Virus record (IMG/VR): IMGVR_UViG_3300022701_000153
Location: 1-40,751 of that record
Source: a virus
Direction: 5' to 3' (one strand)
DNA length: 40,751 nt
The notes below the pieces were generated by a model that ran no database searches, was not told where the DNA came from, and saw only the letters and a program-made list of their open reading frames with translations. The position numbers were made by a program, and so were the translations under genes. Positions 28,741 through 38,156 of this stretch are shown here, piece after piece (position 1 is the first letter of the stretch; the number at the start of each line of letters is the position of its first letter).

Positions 28741-28749
28741 GAGGAAATA

Positions 28750-29124
28750 ATGGCAAAGATAAGCGGAAGTGAAGGTGCAGTAACTTATGATTCCGGGACT
28801 GTGGATATAACAGAGTGGGGATTAACTATTGATGCACCTATATTTGATTCAACTGATTCCAGTTCCGATGGGTGGAGAGAAAAAACAGCAACCGGTTGGA
28901 AGAATTGGACTGGAACATTTTCAGGATGGTTACAGGGTGGAGTAGCGGCTGAAGCTCTTGGTTCTGCTGCGACATTAGTCTTAACTGCTGCAACTGGTAT
29001 TACGTTCACCGGTAGTGCGATACTCACTCAAATGAATCCAACGGCAAACATTGCAGAAGGAACGGGCATACCCGTAGCATATACATTTGAAGGCACTGGT
29101 GAATTAACTCAAGCTAATCCGTAA
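28750..29124 (+). CDS. major tail tube protein, paralogue 1
   Basis: A 124-aa protein starting MAKISGSEGAVTYDSGTVDI, with TEWGLTIDAPIFDSTDSSSD, GWREKTATGWKNWTGTFSGW, and ending YTFEGTGELTQ. This is the small tail-tube (major tail protein) family in which strands stack into the hexameric tube. A strong GAGG site precedes it. The next gene is a larger relative. Confidence 0.8.
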   Translation: MAKISGSEGAVTYDSGTVDITEWGLTIDAPIFDSTDSSSDGWREKTATGWKNWTGTFSGWLQGGVAAEALGSAATLVLTAATGITFTGSAILTQMNPTANIAEGTGIPVAYTFEGTGELTQANP

Positions 29125-29134
29125 GGAGGATTAA

Positions 29135-29722
29135 ATGGCTAAAGTAAGCGGAAAGTCCGGGTTAATACGAATCGGAAGTGCTGTTAATATAGGTGATGCA
29201 AACCATTCGGCAGGAGTAGTCACGGTAGACACAACTGCGGCACACGGATTAAGTGCACGGTCAAGGGTCATTATAGAAAGCGTCGTGGGAATGACCGATC
29301 TGAATGATCATTTTTCAGTAGCTACTATCCCCGATACAGATTCATTCACGGTTGCATTAGCAACCGCACAAGGATATACATCCGGTGGTACGGTACAGCA
29401 GATTATTGAGATTACTAATTATTCATTCACCGTGGAAGCTCCTGTAATAGATACAACTGATTCGGAATCGGCAGACAGTGGTTATCGTGAAAAAATCCCG
29501 AAGGGTATTAAGAACTTCACTGGTACGATAGAAGGGTTTTTATATACAAGTACTCTTAAGCCAACGATGGGTTCTGAATTAGAAGCAGTGCTTCAGACTA
29601 ATGGAGTTGATGATTATTCCGGTACGATAATAATCACGAGTGACGCAACAACGTTAGATGTACCTGGAGAGGAAGCTGTAAAAGTATCATTCAATTTTGA
29701 AGGCACTGGTGAACTTAGTTAA
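29135..29722 (+). CDS. tail tube protein paralogue 2 with inserted FCCH-like domain
   Basis: The 195-aa protein repeats the tube pattern (MAKVSGKSGLIRIG at the start, SFTVEAPVIDTTDSESADSG, REKIPKGIKNFTGTIEGFLY and FNFEGTGELS) but has an extra domain at about residues 17-88 (VVTVDTTAAHGLSARSRVII, DTDSFTVA) resembling the FCCH beta domain seen in phage proteins. It could make a minor or tip-proximal ring or a decorated tube. AAGGAGG precedes the ATG. Confidence 0.75.
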   Translation: MAKVSGKSGLIRIGSAVNIGDANHSAGVVTVDTTAAHGLSARSRVIIESVVGMTDLNDHFSVATIPDTDSFTVALATAQGYTSGGTVQQIIEITNYSFTVEAPVIDTTDSESADSGYREKIPKGIKNFTGTIEGFLYTSTLKPTMGSELEAVLQTNGVDDYSGTIIITSDATTLDVPGEEAVKVSFNFEGTGELS

Positions 29723-30071
29723 AAGTGAGATATTAAACCGATATATATCCGAAAGAACTGCACAAGATTTATTTGATCTACAGGAATATATTGATTCATT
29801 AGAAGAACAAACGACACCACAGAATTTATTTATATCTGCTGTTATTGTGAAACAGTCATTGAAGGCTGCTTATAGTAATTTGCCTTTATGGAAAAGACTA
29901 TTCTCATATTTCAAATATCACAAAAGCGAAAGATGGATAATGAAAAAGCTTTCTATGATAGAATTAAATAAAATATGTGAGGAGGTCTTTTCATTAGAGG
30001 GGGTTGATATAAATGAAGTAAAAAAAAAGTCGAAGGACAACGAATATCAAGAGACTACAGCAAAAGGTTAA
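29709..30071 (+). CDS. tail assembly chaperone G
   Basis: The gene starts at GTG (29709, GAAGG five bases upstream) or TTG (29697) inside the end of the tube gene. The zero-frame product (120-124 aa) is helical (ERTAQDLFDLQEYIDSLEEQ) and ends at TAA after GCA AAA GGT. Position between tube and tape measure plus the -1 extension identify it as the lambda gpG analogue that keeps the tape measure protein in solution during assembly. Confidence 0.7.
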   Translation: MNLVKSEILNRYISERTAQDLFDLQEYIDSLEEQTTPQNLFISAVIVKQSLKAAYSNLPLWKRLFSYFKYHKSERWIMKKLSMIELNKICEEVFSLEGVDINEVKKKSKDNEYQETTAKG

Positions 30072-30292
30072 TAACGGCAATATTAAATGTTCCTTTAGAT
30101 AAAGTAGAGTTAAGACCGATTTCAGAATATCATAAAGACTTAGATTTTGTTTTTAACTACCAAAGATTTATAAGAGAGCCTCAATTTGACAAACACGGAC
30201 GTTTAGTAAATGAATTTGAACTTGAGACAAAAGAAGATAAGATTAAACGAGCTAAAAGGGAATTAAAGCAAGTCAATGCCAAAACTAGGTGA
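30062..30292 (+). CDS. T domain of the G/GT chaperone (reached by -1 frameshift)
   Basis: An open frame of 76 codons in the -1 frame has no start of its own and overlaps the G stop. The slip site is GCA AAA GGT TAA (30060-30071): re-pairing one base back gives AAA AGG TTA ATA and the sequence AILNVPLDKVELRPISEYHK onward. It ends 17 bases after the tape measure ATG, as in lambda. The GT fusion would bind the tape measure and recruit tube subunits. Confidence 0.7.
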   Translation, partial: KRLITAILNVPLDKVELRPISEYHKDLDFVFNYQRFIREPQFDKHGRLVNEFELETKEDKIKRAKRELKQVNAKTR

Positions 30293-32249
30293 CACATATA
30301 TAGAGCTTGTAGGAAGAACAGACAAATTAAAAAAAGATTTTAATGAAGCACGTTCTTATGGGGATAGGTCTGCGAAGAAAATGGGGAGTTCTTTTGCTGA
30401 TAATTTTAAGAAAGCACTTGTAGCAGGTGGAATTTTAATAGCATTGAAGAAAGTCTTTGATTTTGCAGCAGATGCTAAAAACGCCGCTCGAGATGCTGAA
30501 GAAATAGGAAGCAAATTTACTCAAGTATTTTCATCTATAAGAGATGAAGCTGAAAAAACAGCGCGATCAATTTCGTCTGAATTCCAGTTGGCTGAATCTA
30601 CAACGAAAAAACTATTAGGTACGACAGGAGATTTATTAGTTGGATTCGGATTCACTGAGAAAGAAGCGTTGAAAATGTCTGAACAAGTCAATCGTTTAGC
30701 CGTAGATTTAGCCTCTTTTAGTAACGTCGAAGGTGGCGCAGAAAGGGCTTCAATGGCGTTGACAAAAGGTCTTCTAGGTGAACGTGAGTCGATGAAACTT
30801 TTAGGAATCTCCGTAAATGAGAATACAGAAGTATTCAAGCAATTAGTAAAACAATATCAGGAAACTGAAGGCGCTTCATTAATTCAAGCAAAGGCTCAGG
30901 CTACATTAACCATTGCATATCAACAATCAGGGAAAGCGATAGGTGATTTTAATAGAACAATTGACAGTACCGCTAATCGTGAAAGAATTTTACAGGAACA
31001 AAACAAACAATTGACTGAAGATATTGGCAGGGATACAGTTCGGGTATGGAGAGCGTTCTTGACGGTTATTATGGACGTTAATGAAGAATTCACAGAATCA
31101 AACAAAAAACTGAGTGTCGTTGGTGGTATATTCAAATCGTTGGGAACGGCAGGAATAGTCTTGGTCGGAGTTATAAGAGCTATAGGGACATCGTTAGGTT
31201 CAATTATTGCTGTAGCTGCACAAGTAAATAAGGCAATGAATCCTTTCGGAGGTAATTTCTTAAATTTTGATGCTTCTAAAAAAGCGCTTGAATTAGGTCA
31301 AAAAGAATTATTCGATGTATTTAACACTACCATAGAGGGCTTGAATGAAATTTGGAAAGAAGGGACTGAAGAAATAAAAGCAACACAAGCAGTAAGCGAT
31401 GGTGGCTTAATAAAGAGTTTGATGGGTGATCCAAAACAAGTAGAAGAAAGCCTAGATAAAGCATTTGATGATTTTACTTCTTATGTAGAGGCTATGAATC
31501 AAAGATACGATACTTATATTGAGAGTGTAGAGGAATCAGACACCGAAGCAAACGAAAAAAGAAAATTAGAGTTTGATGAATATGTCCGGAAAATGACAGA
31601 AGAATATAATGGATATATTCAAGCAGTCAGAGATAAAGATCAGCAGTTAGCTAGAGAAAGATTAAATGCAGTGTCCCAATTAGGTGATCAAATACAAAGG
31701 GCTTTCGACCCGGACGGTTCGGGGTTGCTCTCGATTCTTAACAGAGCTTTACAAACAGCGATTCAAATAGCACAGGCGATAAGAACGATGAATAGTGGCG
31801 GGGATTCTTTCGTTGGTGGTCTTGGTATTGCAGGTAGTATCATAGGATTAGCCGGAGGATTACTCGGATTAAATAAAGGTGGTTCTGTATCTAACGCTAA
31901 CGGAAAAATTAATTACAATCCTCATAAAAAAGCAGCAACAGGATTAGATAGATTCAAAGTCCCGCCGGGATTTTATAAGGATAATTATTTAATTGGCGTA
32001 CAGTCGGGTGAGACTGTAACGGTAACACCTAATAACTATAACAACAATTTCAATGATGGTAATATAGTCTCGGCAATAAATGGATTAAAAAGTAACTTTG
32101 AAGGTTTATCGAGGTATATAGCCGGTTCACTGGCTAATCAACCGCCGGTAATAGTCACGTTGCCGGATGGTACAGTCATCGGTACATCAGCACAATCGGG
32201 GATTAACAAGCTTAATCGTGCAGGACATAATTTGAGTGAGATCGGATAA
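30276..32249 (+). CDS. tape measure protein
   Basis: A 657-aa protein that sets tail length. It has an N-terminal coiled region (KLKKDFNEARSYGDRSAKKM), a hydrophobic span (KALVAGGILIALKKVFDFA, about 46-64), a second one at about 285-320 (GTAGIVLVGVIRAIGTSLGS), and a Gly-rich hydrophobic segment near residue 525 (GLGIAGSIIGLAGGLLGLNK). With about 1.5 angstrom per residue, a tail near 100 nm is expected. The start overlaps the T frame. Confidence 0.88.
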   Translation: MPKLGDTYIELVGRTDKLKKDFNEARSYGDRSAKKMGSSFADNFKKALVAGGILIALKKVFDFAADAKNAARDAEEIGSKFTQVFSSIRDEAEKTARSISSEFQLAESTTKKLLGTTGDLLVGFGFTEKEALKMSEQVNRLAVDLASFSNVEGGAERASMALTKGLLGERESMKLLGISVNENTEVFKQLVKQYQETEGASLIQAKAQATLTIAYQQSGKAIGDFNRTIDSTANRERILQEQNKQLTEDIGRDTVRVWRAFLTVIMDVNEEFTESNKKLSVVGGIFKSLGTAGIVLVGVIRAIGTSLGSIIAVAAQVNKAMNPFGGNFLNFDASKKALELGQKELFDVFNTTIEGLNEIWKEGTEEIKATQAVSDGGLIKSLMGDPKQVEESLDKAFDDFTSYVEAMNQRYDTYIESVEESDTEANEKRKLEFDEYVRKMTEEYNGYIQAVRDKDQQLARERLNAVSQLGDQIQRAFDPDGSGLLSILNRALQTAIQIAQAIRTMNSGGDSFVGGLGIAGSIIGLAGGLLGLNKGGSVSNANGKINYNPHKKAATGLDRFKVPPGFYKDNYLIGVQSGETVTVTPNNYNNNFNDGNIVSAINGLKSNFEGLSRYIAGSLANQPPVIVTLPDGTVIGTSAQSGINKLNRAGHNLSEIG

Positions 32250-33610
32250 TGGCTTATAGTTTACATCATAAATATAGCGGTAGTTGGGTAGATATTTCGG
32301 ATTATCTAAATAGTGAACCATTCGTACCTTATGTCGATCGTAATAGAGATTATACATTGAGATCAACAGGTTTTGATATGTATATTAATTTTAATTATAG
32401 TAACCTGATTTCAAAAAATGATGAGATTAAAGTTGAGGATGGATCGAGCAATGTTATTTTTTCTGGATATGTATCTAAATCAAGTATGAACTATACACAA
32501 CGTAAGATTATTGTTAATGTCGAAAGTCATCTAATGTTATTATCTAGTAGTGTTATCACGGATAGTCTAAAAGCTGTTTTTGGTATAGCAGCAGCAAACT
32601 TTACAGGAGCAAGTAATTTTTATATTGAAGATGGTACACCGACAGAGTTTGACCCAGATTTAGTAGTAGATACTGGACACGGTCTTTCAAATGGTGATAG
32701 AGTTATGTTTGATGTAGGCGGTGATAATATAGAAGCATATCAAGTGTATTATGCGAAAGTAGAAGATGTTAATAAATTTGAAGTACATACAAATTCATCA
32801 TTGACATCACCAATACTTGACTTAATGGACATTGATGGTATTGGCGGAACTTATATTTCCGGTGCGGCGATTAATGAAGATAAATATTTCACCGATAGAG
32901 TGCAGGTATTATTTGCAATTCAGAGTATGTTTGATGATGTAGGATTAAGCCTAACAATCACCGGTATGGATAGTTCTTTAGTGGGGCAGTTTGTGGCGAA
33001 CTCTAGTACGGTTAATTTCCATTTAGATGATTTCTCAATTTTATTTGATGATATGTGGAATATAAATCAGTCTGAATACGATACTATTGATAAAACGAGA
33101 TTAATTACATATAGAGATTTCATTTCTGAATATTTTACTCAAACATCTACAGTAATTAAATGTATCGGAGAAAAGGCATACCAATTAGTAAGAGGAGAGT
33201 CTGAAGAATATACTATCAATGATTTGAATGGTCGCTATGAGAGTAATGATGTTGAACCGAAATATTCAGGGGTTAAATATGAATTGAAATATCAAGGTGA
33301 TTCTATAGATGATCTTGAAACAGGTGACGGTACAATAGATATATTTGAAAACTATGTATTAAGATTTGGTCAAGCGAATCAAGGAGGTACATATAATAAT
33401 GAAATCTGGTTGCCTACAAAGAATTCACTTACACCTACTATTAGTAACGTCGGGTTAAGTAAAAGAATACGATCGTTGACTCAAGGGTATAATGAAAAGA
33501 AATACACAGCTCTATTGGAAACATCTTTCAAACAAGTTGTAGAAAATTATATCTGTATAGCAGAAATGAATAAGGTTTCTGAAATAATTCAAGAGGACGA
33601 TTATGCCTGA
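32249..33610 (+). CDS. tail tip/distal tail-like protein (453 aa)
   Basis: It follows the tape measure with a one-base overlap, where distal tail proteins stand. The N-terminus (SWVDISDYLNSEPFVPYVDR) is like a tail-hub beta domain. Residues about 132-205 (VVDTGHGLSNGDRVMFDVGG) look like an inserted FCCH-like domain, as in the second tube protein. The C-terminal part is unknown. It probably forms the hub of the tail tip. Confidence 0.6.
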   Translation: MAYSLHHKYSGSWVDISDYLNSEPFVPYVDRNRDYTLRSTGFDMYINFNYSNLISKNDEIKVEDGSSNVIFSGYVSKSSMNYTQRKIIVNVESHLMLLSSSVITDSLKAVFGIAAANFTGASNFYIEDGTPTEFDPDLVVDTGHGLSNGDRVMFDVGGDNIEAYQVYYAKVEDVNKFEVHTNSSLTSPILDLMDIDGIGGTYISGAAINEDKYFTDRVQVLFAIQSMFDDVGLSLTITGMDSSLVGQFVANSSTVNFHLDDFSILFDDMWNINQSEYDTIDKTRLITYRDFISEYFTQTSTVIKCIGEKAYQLVRGESEEYTINDLNGRYESNDVEPKYSGVKYELKYQGDSIDDLETGDGTIDIFENYVLRFGQANQGGTYNNEIWLPTKNSLTPTISNVGLSKRIRSLTQGYNEKKYTALLETSFKQVVENYICIAEMNKVSEIIQEDDYA

Positions 33611-34115
33611 TTATAATGTTTTTGGATTAAATGACCCGGTTATTGAAGGAACTGGCGATCCAGATAGTGATTCGGTTATTTTATATAAAAGCGTTATTGA
33701 AAGTATGTTACTTACTGACCCTAGAGTGTTTGAAGGTGAAAGTCCGCTTACAGGGTATAGAAATTTCGAACTATTATGGGAACATTCGGAGTTTAATATA
33801 CTTGTGAGGGCTGCAAAATATGATGGTACTGCGGCAACAGGCAATAGAGATGCTAAGGAAATATTTACTAAGTTAAGAGGGTATAACGGCAAGGTGGTTA
33901 ATTTCAAACTACATAGAGATCATACAACTGATGATGATACATTTGGTAACTATATAATGACATCTGAAGACTCTGATATAGTTGCAGACTTCTTTTGTTT
34001 AGTTAAACCATTTTACTATGAGGACACACCTTGGGATAAGAACTATTTACAATTACTTGTTCAACTAAAAAGCATTGACCCGACATCTGTTGAGTCAATG
34101 GCGGCTGATTTATGA
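33603..34115 (+). CDS. tail-tip protein, tandem paralogue 1 (170 aa)
   Basis: The sequence LLTDPRVFEGESPLTGYRNF, ELLWEHSEFNILVRAA and KEIFTKLRGYNGKVVNFKLH is clearly related to the next gene (TDPQVYEGESTITGKRLFEL and later). No known domain is recognised. Its place between hub and fibres suggests a baseplate or fibre-attachment part. Confidence 0.6.
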   Translation: MPDYNVFGLNDPVIEGTGDPDSDSVILYKSVIESMLLTDPRVFEGESPLTGYRNFELLWEHSEFNILVRAAKYDGTAATGNRDAKEIFTKLRGYNGKVVNFKLHRDHTTDDDTFGNYIMTSEDSDIVADFFCLVKPFYYEDTPWDKNYLQLLVQLKSIDPTSVESMAADL

Positions 34116-34591
34116 TATACCCGACACCTAAAATAACGATAAGCAGTACAGACTATATTATAAATAACAGTTATTGTGATCCTGTTTTTACTGATCCGCA
34201 GGTTTATGAAGGTGAATCGACTATAACAGGTAAGAGATTATTTGAATTAGTCGGCGAACGATCTCATTTTGTTGTGTTCGTTTATATCGAAAAAAGGATT
34301 GATCCTAAAGCTGCATTGTTATTATTAAGATCGTTCCTTGGTGTTAAGGCGGAGAAGTTTTATGTAGATAAAGACGGCAGGGCGGTGAGAGCAAGAAAGG
34401 GCGGTGATGCTTCGTTTTATATAACAAGAGTTGAACCGCTATACATAGATAATTTATTAAACTATACATATATAATAATGAGGTTGGATTCAACAGACTA
34501 CATAAGACCGCTAACAGAACCTCATACTTATTGGGTAGATAAAGATGAAACTTTTATTACAACAAAAGATGGTAAAAAAATTATTTTCTAA
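34112..34591 (+). CDS. tail-tip protein, tandem paralogue 2 (159 aa)
   Basis: A relative of the previous gene with shared TDP-x-V-(F/Y)-EGES and (D)xKxxxxxLRxxxG segments; it lacks the longer loop. The end overlaps the following fibre gene. Likely forms a mixed ring with its neighbour. Confidence 0.6.
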   Translation: MIYPTPKITISSTDYIINNSYCDPVFTDPQVYEGESTITGKRLFELVGERSHFVVFVYIEKRIDPKAALLLLRSFLGVKAEKFYVDKDGRAVRARKGGDASFYITRVEPLYIDNLLNYTYIIMRLDSTDYIRPLTEPHTYWVDKDETFITTKDGKKIIF

Positions 34592-37500
34592 AATATTGTT
34601 AGCATTGTTATTAATTGTTTCTCTCAATGCACAAGATTCTACAACGACAATTAGAGAGTTGCCGCTTAGAACAGCTTTGTCAGGTGGGGATGCGTTTTAT
34701 GTTATGACTGCTACGGATGATTCTTATCATTCTTTGCTTGATAGTCTCAAAACATTCATATCAGACTACATAACCGGCAATCAGAACACGTGGACGGATA
34801 ATCAGACTTTTGAGGATATAACACAATTTACAGCACAAACAACCTTTTGGAATCAAACTGATTTATATGGTAACGTTTACCTTAATGCGCCAGTTGAATT
34901 AGATACGGATGCCGAGTTTGACGGTGATATGGATTTTACATTAGACTCACAATTTATATTACCGCAAAGAAGCACTAATACTACTTTGGGAAGTATGCGA
35001 CTATTAACCGATCCTGAAAACGGTAGTAAAGTAGCGGTAGGTTTTGTAACTGAAGCAACTAACGAAGAATATCTAGCAGATAGAACTTGGGTTAACGAGT
35101 GGAAGGACACAGCCGATATAGGGATTGACTTAGCGGATATAAAATATAAACCGTTAAGTGTCGCAGTTACCGGTGTAGACTCGGTATTACAAGCTAGTGG
35201 AAGCATTAGCGTGTATGAATTAGCACATTTGGATAATGTCAATCTCAACATCCAAACTCAATTCAATAGGATACAGGATGATACAACAAATTGGAAAACT
35301 GCTTATACTAAACGAGTAGATACTTGGAATTATCCTTTATACTTTAATTCCAATACAGCATCGTTATTATATAACACTACTCATTTCACTACTTCAAGTA
35401 ATCAATTAACGGCTAATCAAATAACCTTTGCAAGTAACAACGGAGTCACTGGTAATAATGTAAATTTAGGCGGTACGCTTACTATATCCACTCCTCAGGA
35501 TTTACAAACAACGGCTAGTCCGACATTTGATGACCTTACATTAAACGGTGAATTAAATCAAGAGGGAATAGGAGCTAATACTTTTGACGGTGATCTTGAG
35601 ACGGATAATTATGTATCTCAATTAACAGGTTGGCAAATATCGGCGGCTGGTGCAGGGGACTTTAGAGAACTATACGCTGATGAAATGTATGTTAAAGCAT
35701 TCATCACGGATATATCACAAGCTCTTGCCGGAAGTGATTTCGTGACTAAATCAGTTGCTATACTTTCACGTGATTTTACAACTCCGGCAACTTCGAGCAC
35801 GATATATGTAGAAGACTTACCAGGGCAAGCCAACACGGCGGTTTTTGAAACAGGCGACTGGATAAGATTAAGAATAATTAACAGAACGGTAGGAATTGTA
35901 GTTAGTGATTTTTGGGGAACGGTTTCAAGTTACTCTGATCTTTCGGACGGTGAGCAGAGTTGGACTCTGACTAGACAAACGGGTACATCTTCACAAACTA
36001 TTTATAAGGGTGCGGTTGTATTGGATTACGGAACATCCGGCGATGCTGTAATAGAAAGGACTGTTATCGGTTCTAATGCACCTTACGGTCGTGTAGCAAC
36101 TTGGACATCGAATCCATATACAGGCGGCAACTATGAAGTATTAGTTCAGTATGGAATACTTGACGGAATATCGGGGTTATCCGGCGCTGGTTTTTATGCG
36201 AAGGATAATATATATATAAGTGATGTATCAGGCGGGACTGGTATTGAGTTTGTATCTTCAACAACAAAATCGGTAACGTCCGGTTTCAGTGCCTGGAATC
36301 CTTCTAATCCAAAATTGTTTGTTGGTAATTCGAATTATTATCTGGACTGGAATAATCTTTCGGCAGGTGTGCTTAATATGAAAGGTAGTATAGTCATTAC
36401 AGGCGGTTCGGGTATTGGGAACTTAACAGATGCGAACCTTGACAATATTGATGACGGAAGTACTTACGGCAGAATATTACAAACTGATATTTCAGCAGGT
36501 CATATATTACTTAGTGAAACCGTTGGTGATCTCGATGATGTTACAGATGGAACTAATTACGGTAAGGTATTAAAAACCGATATATCTTCCGGTCATATCC
36601 TATTATCTGAAACAGTCGGAGATTTGGACGATATTTCAGACGGAACAAATTATGGTAAAATATTAAAGACAGATATTAGTTCCGGTCATATACTTTTAAG
36701 TGAATCGGTTGGTGATTTAGATGACATTGATGATGGAACTAATTATGAGCGTGTAGCTGCAACTGATATCTCGGCAGGTCATATTACATTAGTTTCGCAA
36801 CAAGCAAGTATAAATATTAATTCAACTACATTCGGTAATAGTGGCATCCAGTTACAGTATAATGGTGGTAGTCCTAGAGCGTATATCGGTAATGGTTCTA
36901 CTCAGTATTTGCAATATACTGGAGGTAGTTTATCATTTTCAGGTGCTCTTAGTGCAGCAACCGGAACTTTTGCCGGAAAGATAACAGCCGGTACGGTGCA
37001 GATAGGCAATGATGTTGCAAGTTATTATGATGGCATCTATATGGCTACGAATGATTATTGGTTGAGCAGTGGATATTTCAAGGCTGCCAACGGGCGTATA
37101 TCATTTGATGCTTCTGGATTTCTGATTAAAAGTTCTTTATCTGGCTCACGGATTGAGTTTAGTTCTGCTAGTGGGGTTGTGATGAAGGATGACGTGGGGA
37201 CTTATGGTTCTTTCGGTACGGACGGCGATATAGTAGCTCAAAATGTTAGTGCTTTCTATGTTTCGAGCGGTAATTATAATACAACAGGTAATTATCGAAA
37301 GGACGGAACATCTTTAGCGTTTAGTATATCCCCCGGAAATTCAAAGTATTATGGGACTAACTCAGGCGGCACAATAGGTTATTATGATCTTCCTTCGGGT
37401 GGTGGCTGGTCTGGAAACGCAACATCTGATTTGGATATGAATACTTATGATATTCTAGATGCAGGTGAAATTACAGCCACGTCAGTCATTATAGATGATG

Positions 37501-37847
37501 CCTCAACAAACACAACTATTAAGCTCGGTACTAATACAGGTGAATATAACGAATTATTTTCAAGGGGCATCGGAGCAACTTCGAATTATCGGGATTTTCG
37601 AATCGCAGCAAACGCAATTGAACTTAGGACCGCCACGATAGATGAAGGCACCGCTTCTGCCTTGGCGTTAAGCATAAATAATAATCAGGATGTAGTTTTT
37701 TCAAATGATATTATTCTAGGCAGTCCATCGGTTGTAACTACTTCGAGCAGCACGGGAACGGCCGGAATGATTAGTTGGGATGCCTCATATATTTATGTCT
37801 GTATCGGTACGAATACCTGGAAAAGAATATCGCTATCATCATTTTAA
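34569..37847 (+). CDS. tail fibre protein with Q-rule signal peptide and 31-aa repeats (1092 aa)
   Basis: I prefer the ATG at 34569 (MVKKLFSKILLALLLIVSLN, cut at LNA|QDS after residue 21) over one eight codons earlier. The large beta-rich body has phage fibre features: repeated TTNxxGxx-type strands, four tandem 31-aa repeats (36441-36812), and a C-terminal GTAGMISWDASYIYVCIGTN head similar to fibre tips. The signal peptide is unusual for a virion fibre. Confidence 0.7.
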   Translation: MVKKLFSKILLALLLIVSLNAQDSTTTIRELPLRTALSGGDAFYVMTATDDSYHSLLDSLKTFISDYITGNQNTWTDNQTFEDITQFTAQTTFWNQTDLYGNVYLNAPVELDTDAEFDGDMDFTLDSQFILPQRSTNTTLGSMRLLTDPENGSKVAVGFVTEATNEEYLADRTWVNEWKDTADIGIDLADIKYKPLSVAVTGVDSVLQASGSISVYELAHLDNVNLNIQTQFNRIQDDTTNWKTAYTKRVDTWNYPLYFNSNTASLLYNTTHFTTSSNQLTANQITFASNNGVTGNNVNLGGTLTISTPQDLQTTASPTFDDLTLNGELNQEGIGANTFDGDLETDNYVSQLTGWQISAAGAGDFRELYADEMYVKAFITDISQALAGSDFVTKSVAILSRDFTTPATSSTIYVEDLPGQANTAVFETGDWIRLRIINRTVGIVVSDFWGTVSSYSDLSDGEQSWTLTRQTGTSSQTIYKGAVVLDYGTSGDAVIERTVIGSNAPYGRVATWTSNPYTGGNYEVLVQYGILDGISGLSGAGFYAKDNIYISDVSGGTGIEFVSSTTKSVTSGFSAWNPSNPKLFVGNSNYYLDWNNLSAGVLNMKGSIVITGGSGIGNLTDANLDNIDDGSTYGRILQTDISAGHILLSETVGDLDDVTDGTNYGKVLKTDISSGHILLSETVGDLDDISDGTNYGKILKTDISSGHILLSESVGDLDDIDDGTNYERVAATDISAGHITLVSQQASININSTTFGNSGIQLQYNGGSPRAYIGNGSTQYLQYTGGSLSFSGALSAATGTFAGKITAGTVQIGNDVASYYDGIYMATNDYWLSSGYFKAANGRISFDASGFLIKSSLSGSRIEFSSASGVVMKDDVGTYGSFGTDGDIVAQNVSAFYVSSGNYNTTGNYRKDGTSLAFSISPGNSKYYGTNSGGTIGYYDLPSGGGWSGNATSDLDMNTYDILDAGEITATSVIIDDASTNTTIKLGTNTGEYNELFSRGIGATSNYRDFRIAANAIELRTATIDEGTASALALSINNNQDVVFSNDIILGSPSVVTTSSSTGTAGMISWDASYIYVCIGTNTWKRISLSSF
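36441..36812 (+). repeat. four tandem 93-bp (31-aa) repeats in the fibre gene
   Basis: Units of the type DDVTDGTNYGKVLKTDISSG plus HILLSETVGDL repeat with period 93 bp from 36441. The first three are well kept and the fourth diverges at its end. Such repeats lengthen fibre shafts and can vary in number. Confidence 0.8.
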
Positions 37848-37860
37848 ATAAGAATTATAA

Positions 37861-38141
37861 ATGAACTGGCTAGTCGAAAAAGATTTTGAAGTGCCGCAAG
37901 GCATTGAAGGAAAAATGTTGGAAATATATGTTCCGGGTAATTACTCATCCGCGAATGGTTATACTACCAAGTAGTATGGATGATAGTATCAGCAGGAGAA
38001 ATATTAACAGGTGTATATTCGTTCCATTGTGGTTCGACAGAATTGTCACAGGACATACAAATTATGAGAAAAGATAAAATAAATAAAACAGATAATAACT
38101 TTTTCATCGCTTACTCCAATTTGGTTTACTTGAATATATAA
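37861..38141 (+). pseudogene. frame-broken small gene (about 93 aa if joined)
   Basis: The first frame gives MNWLVEKDFEVPQGIEGKML up to a TAG at 37972. The -1 frame, open from 37941 to a stop at 38139, continues naturally with YYQVVWMIVSAGEILTGVYS. Joined at NGY, it looks like a whole small phage protein. A one-base indel (real or in the assembly) is most likely; no typical slip site is seen. It is followed by the next gene 15 bases later. Confidence 0.5.
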
Positions 38142-38156
38142 AATTAAAGGGAAATT

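Noticed and set aside
34877-35251. 124-codon antisense frame in the fibre gene
   Set aside because: No ribosome site and no neighbours on that strand; the plus-strand gene explains the region.
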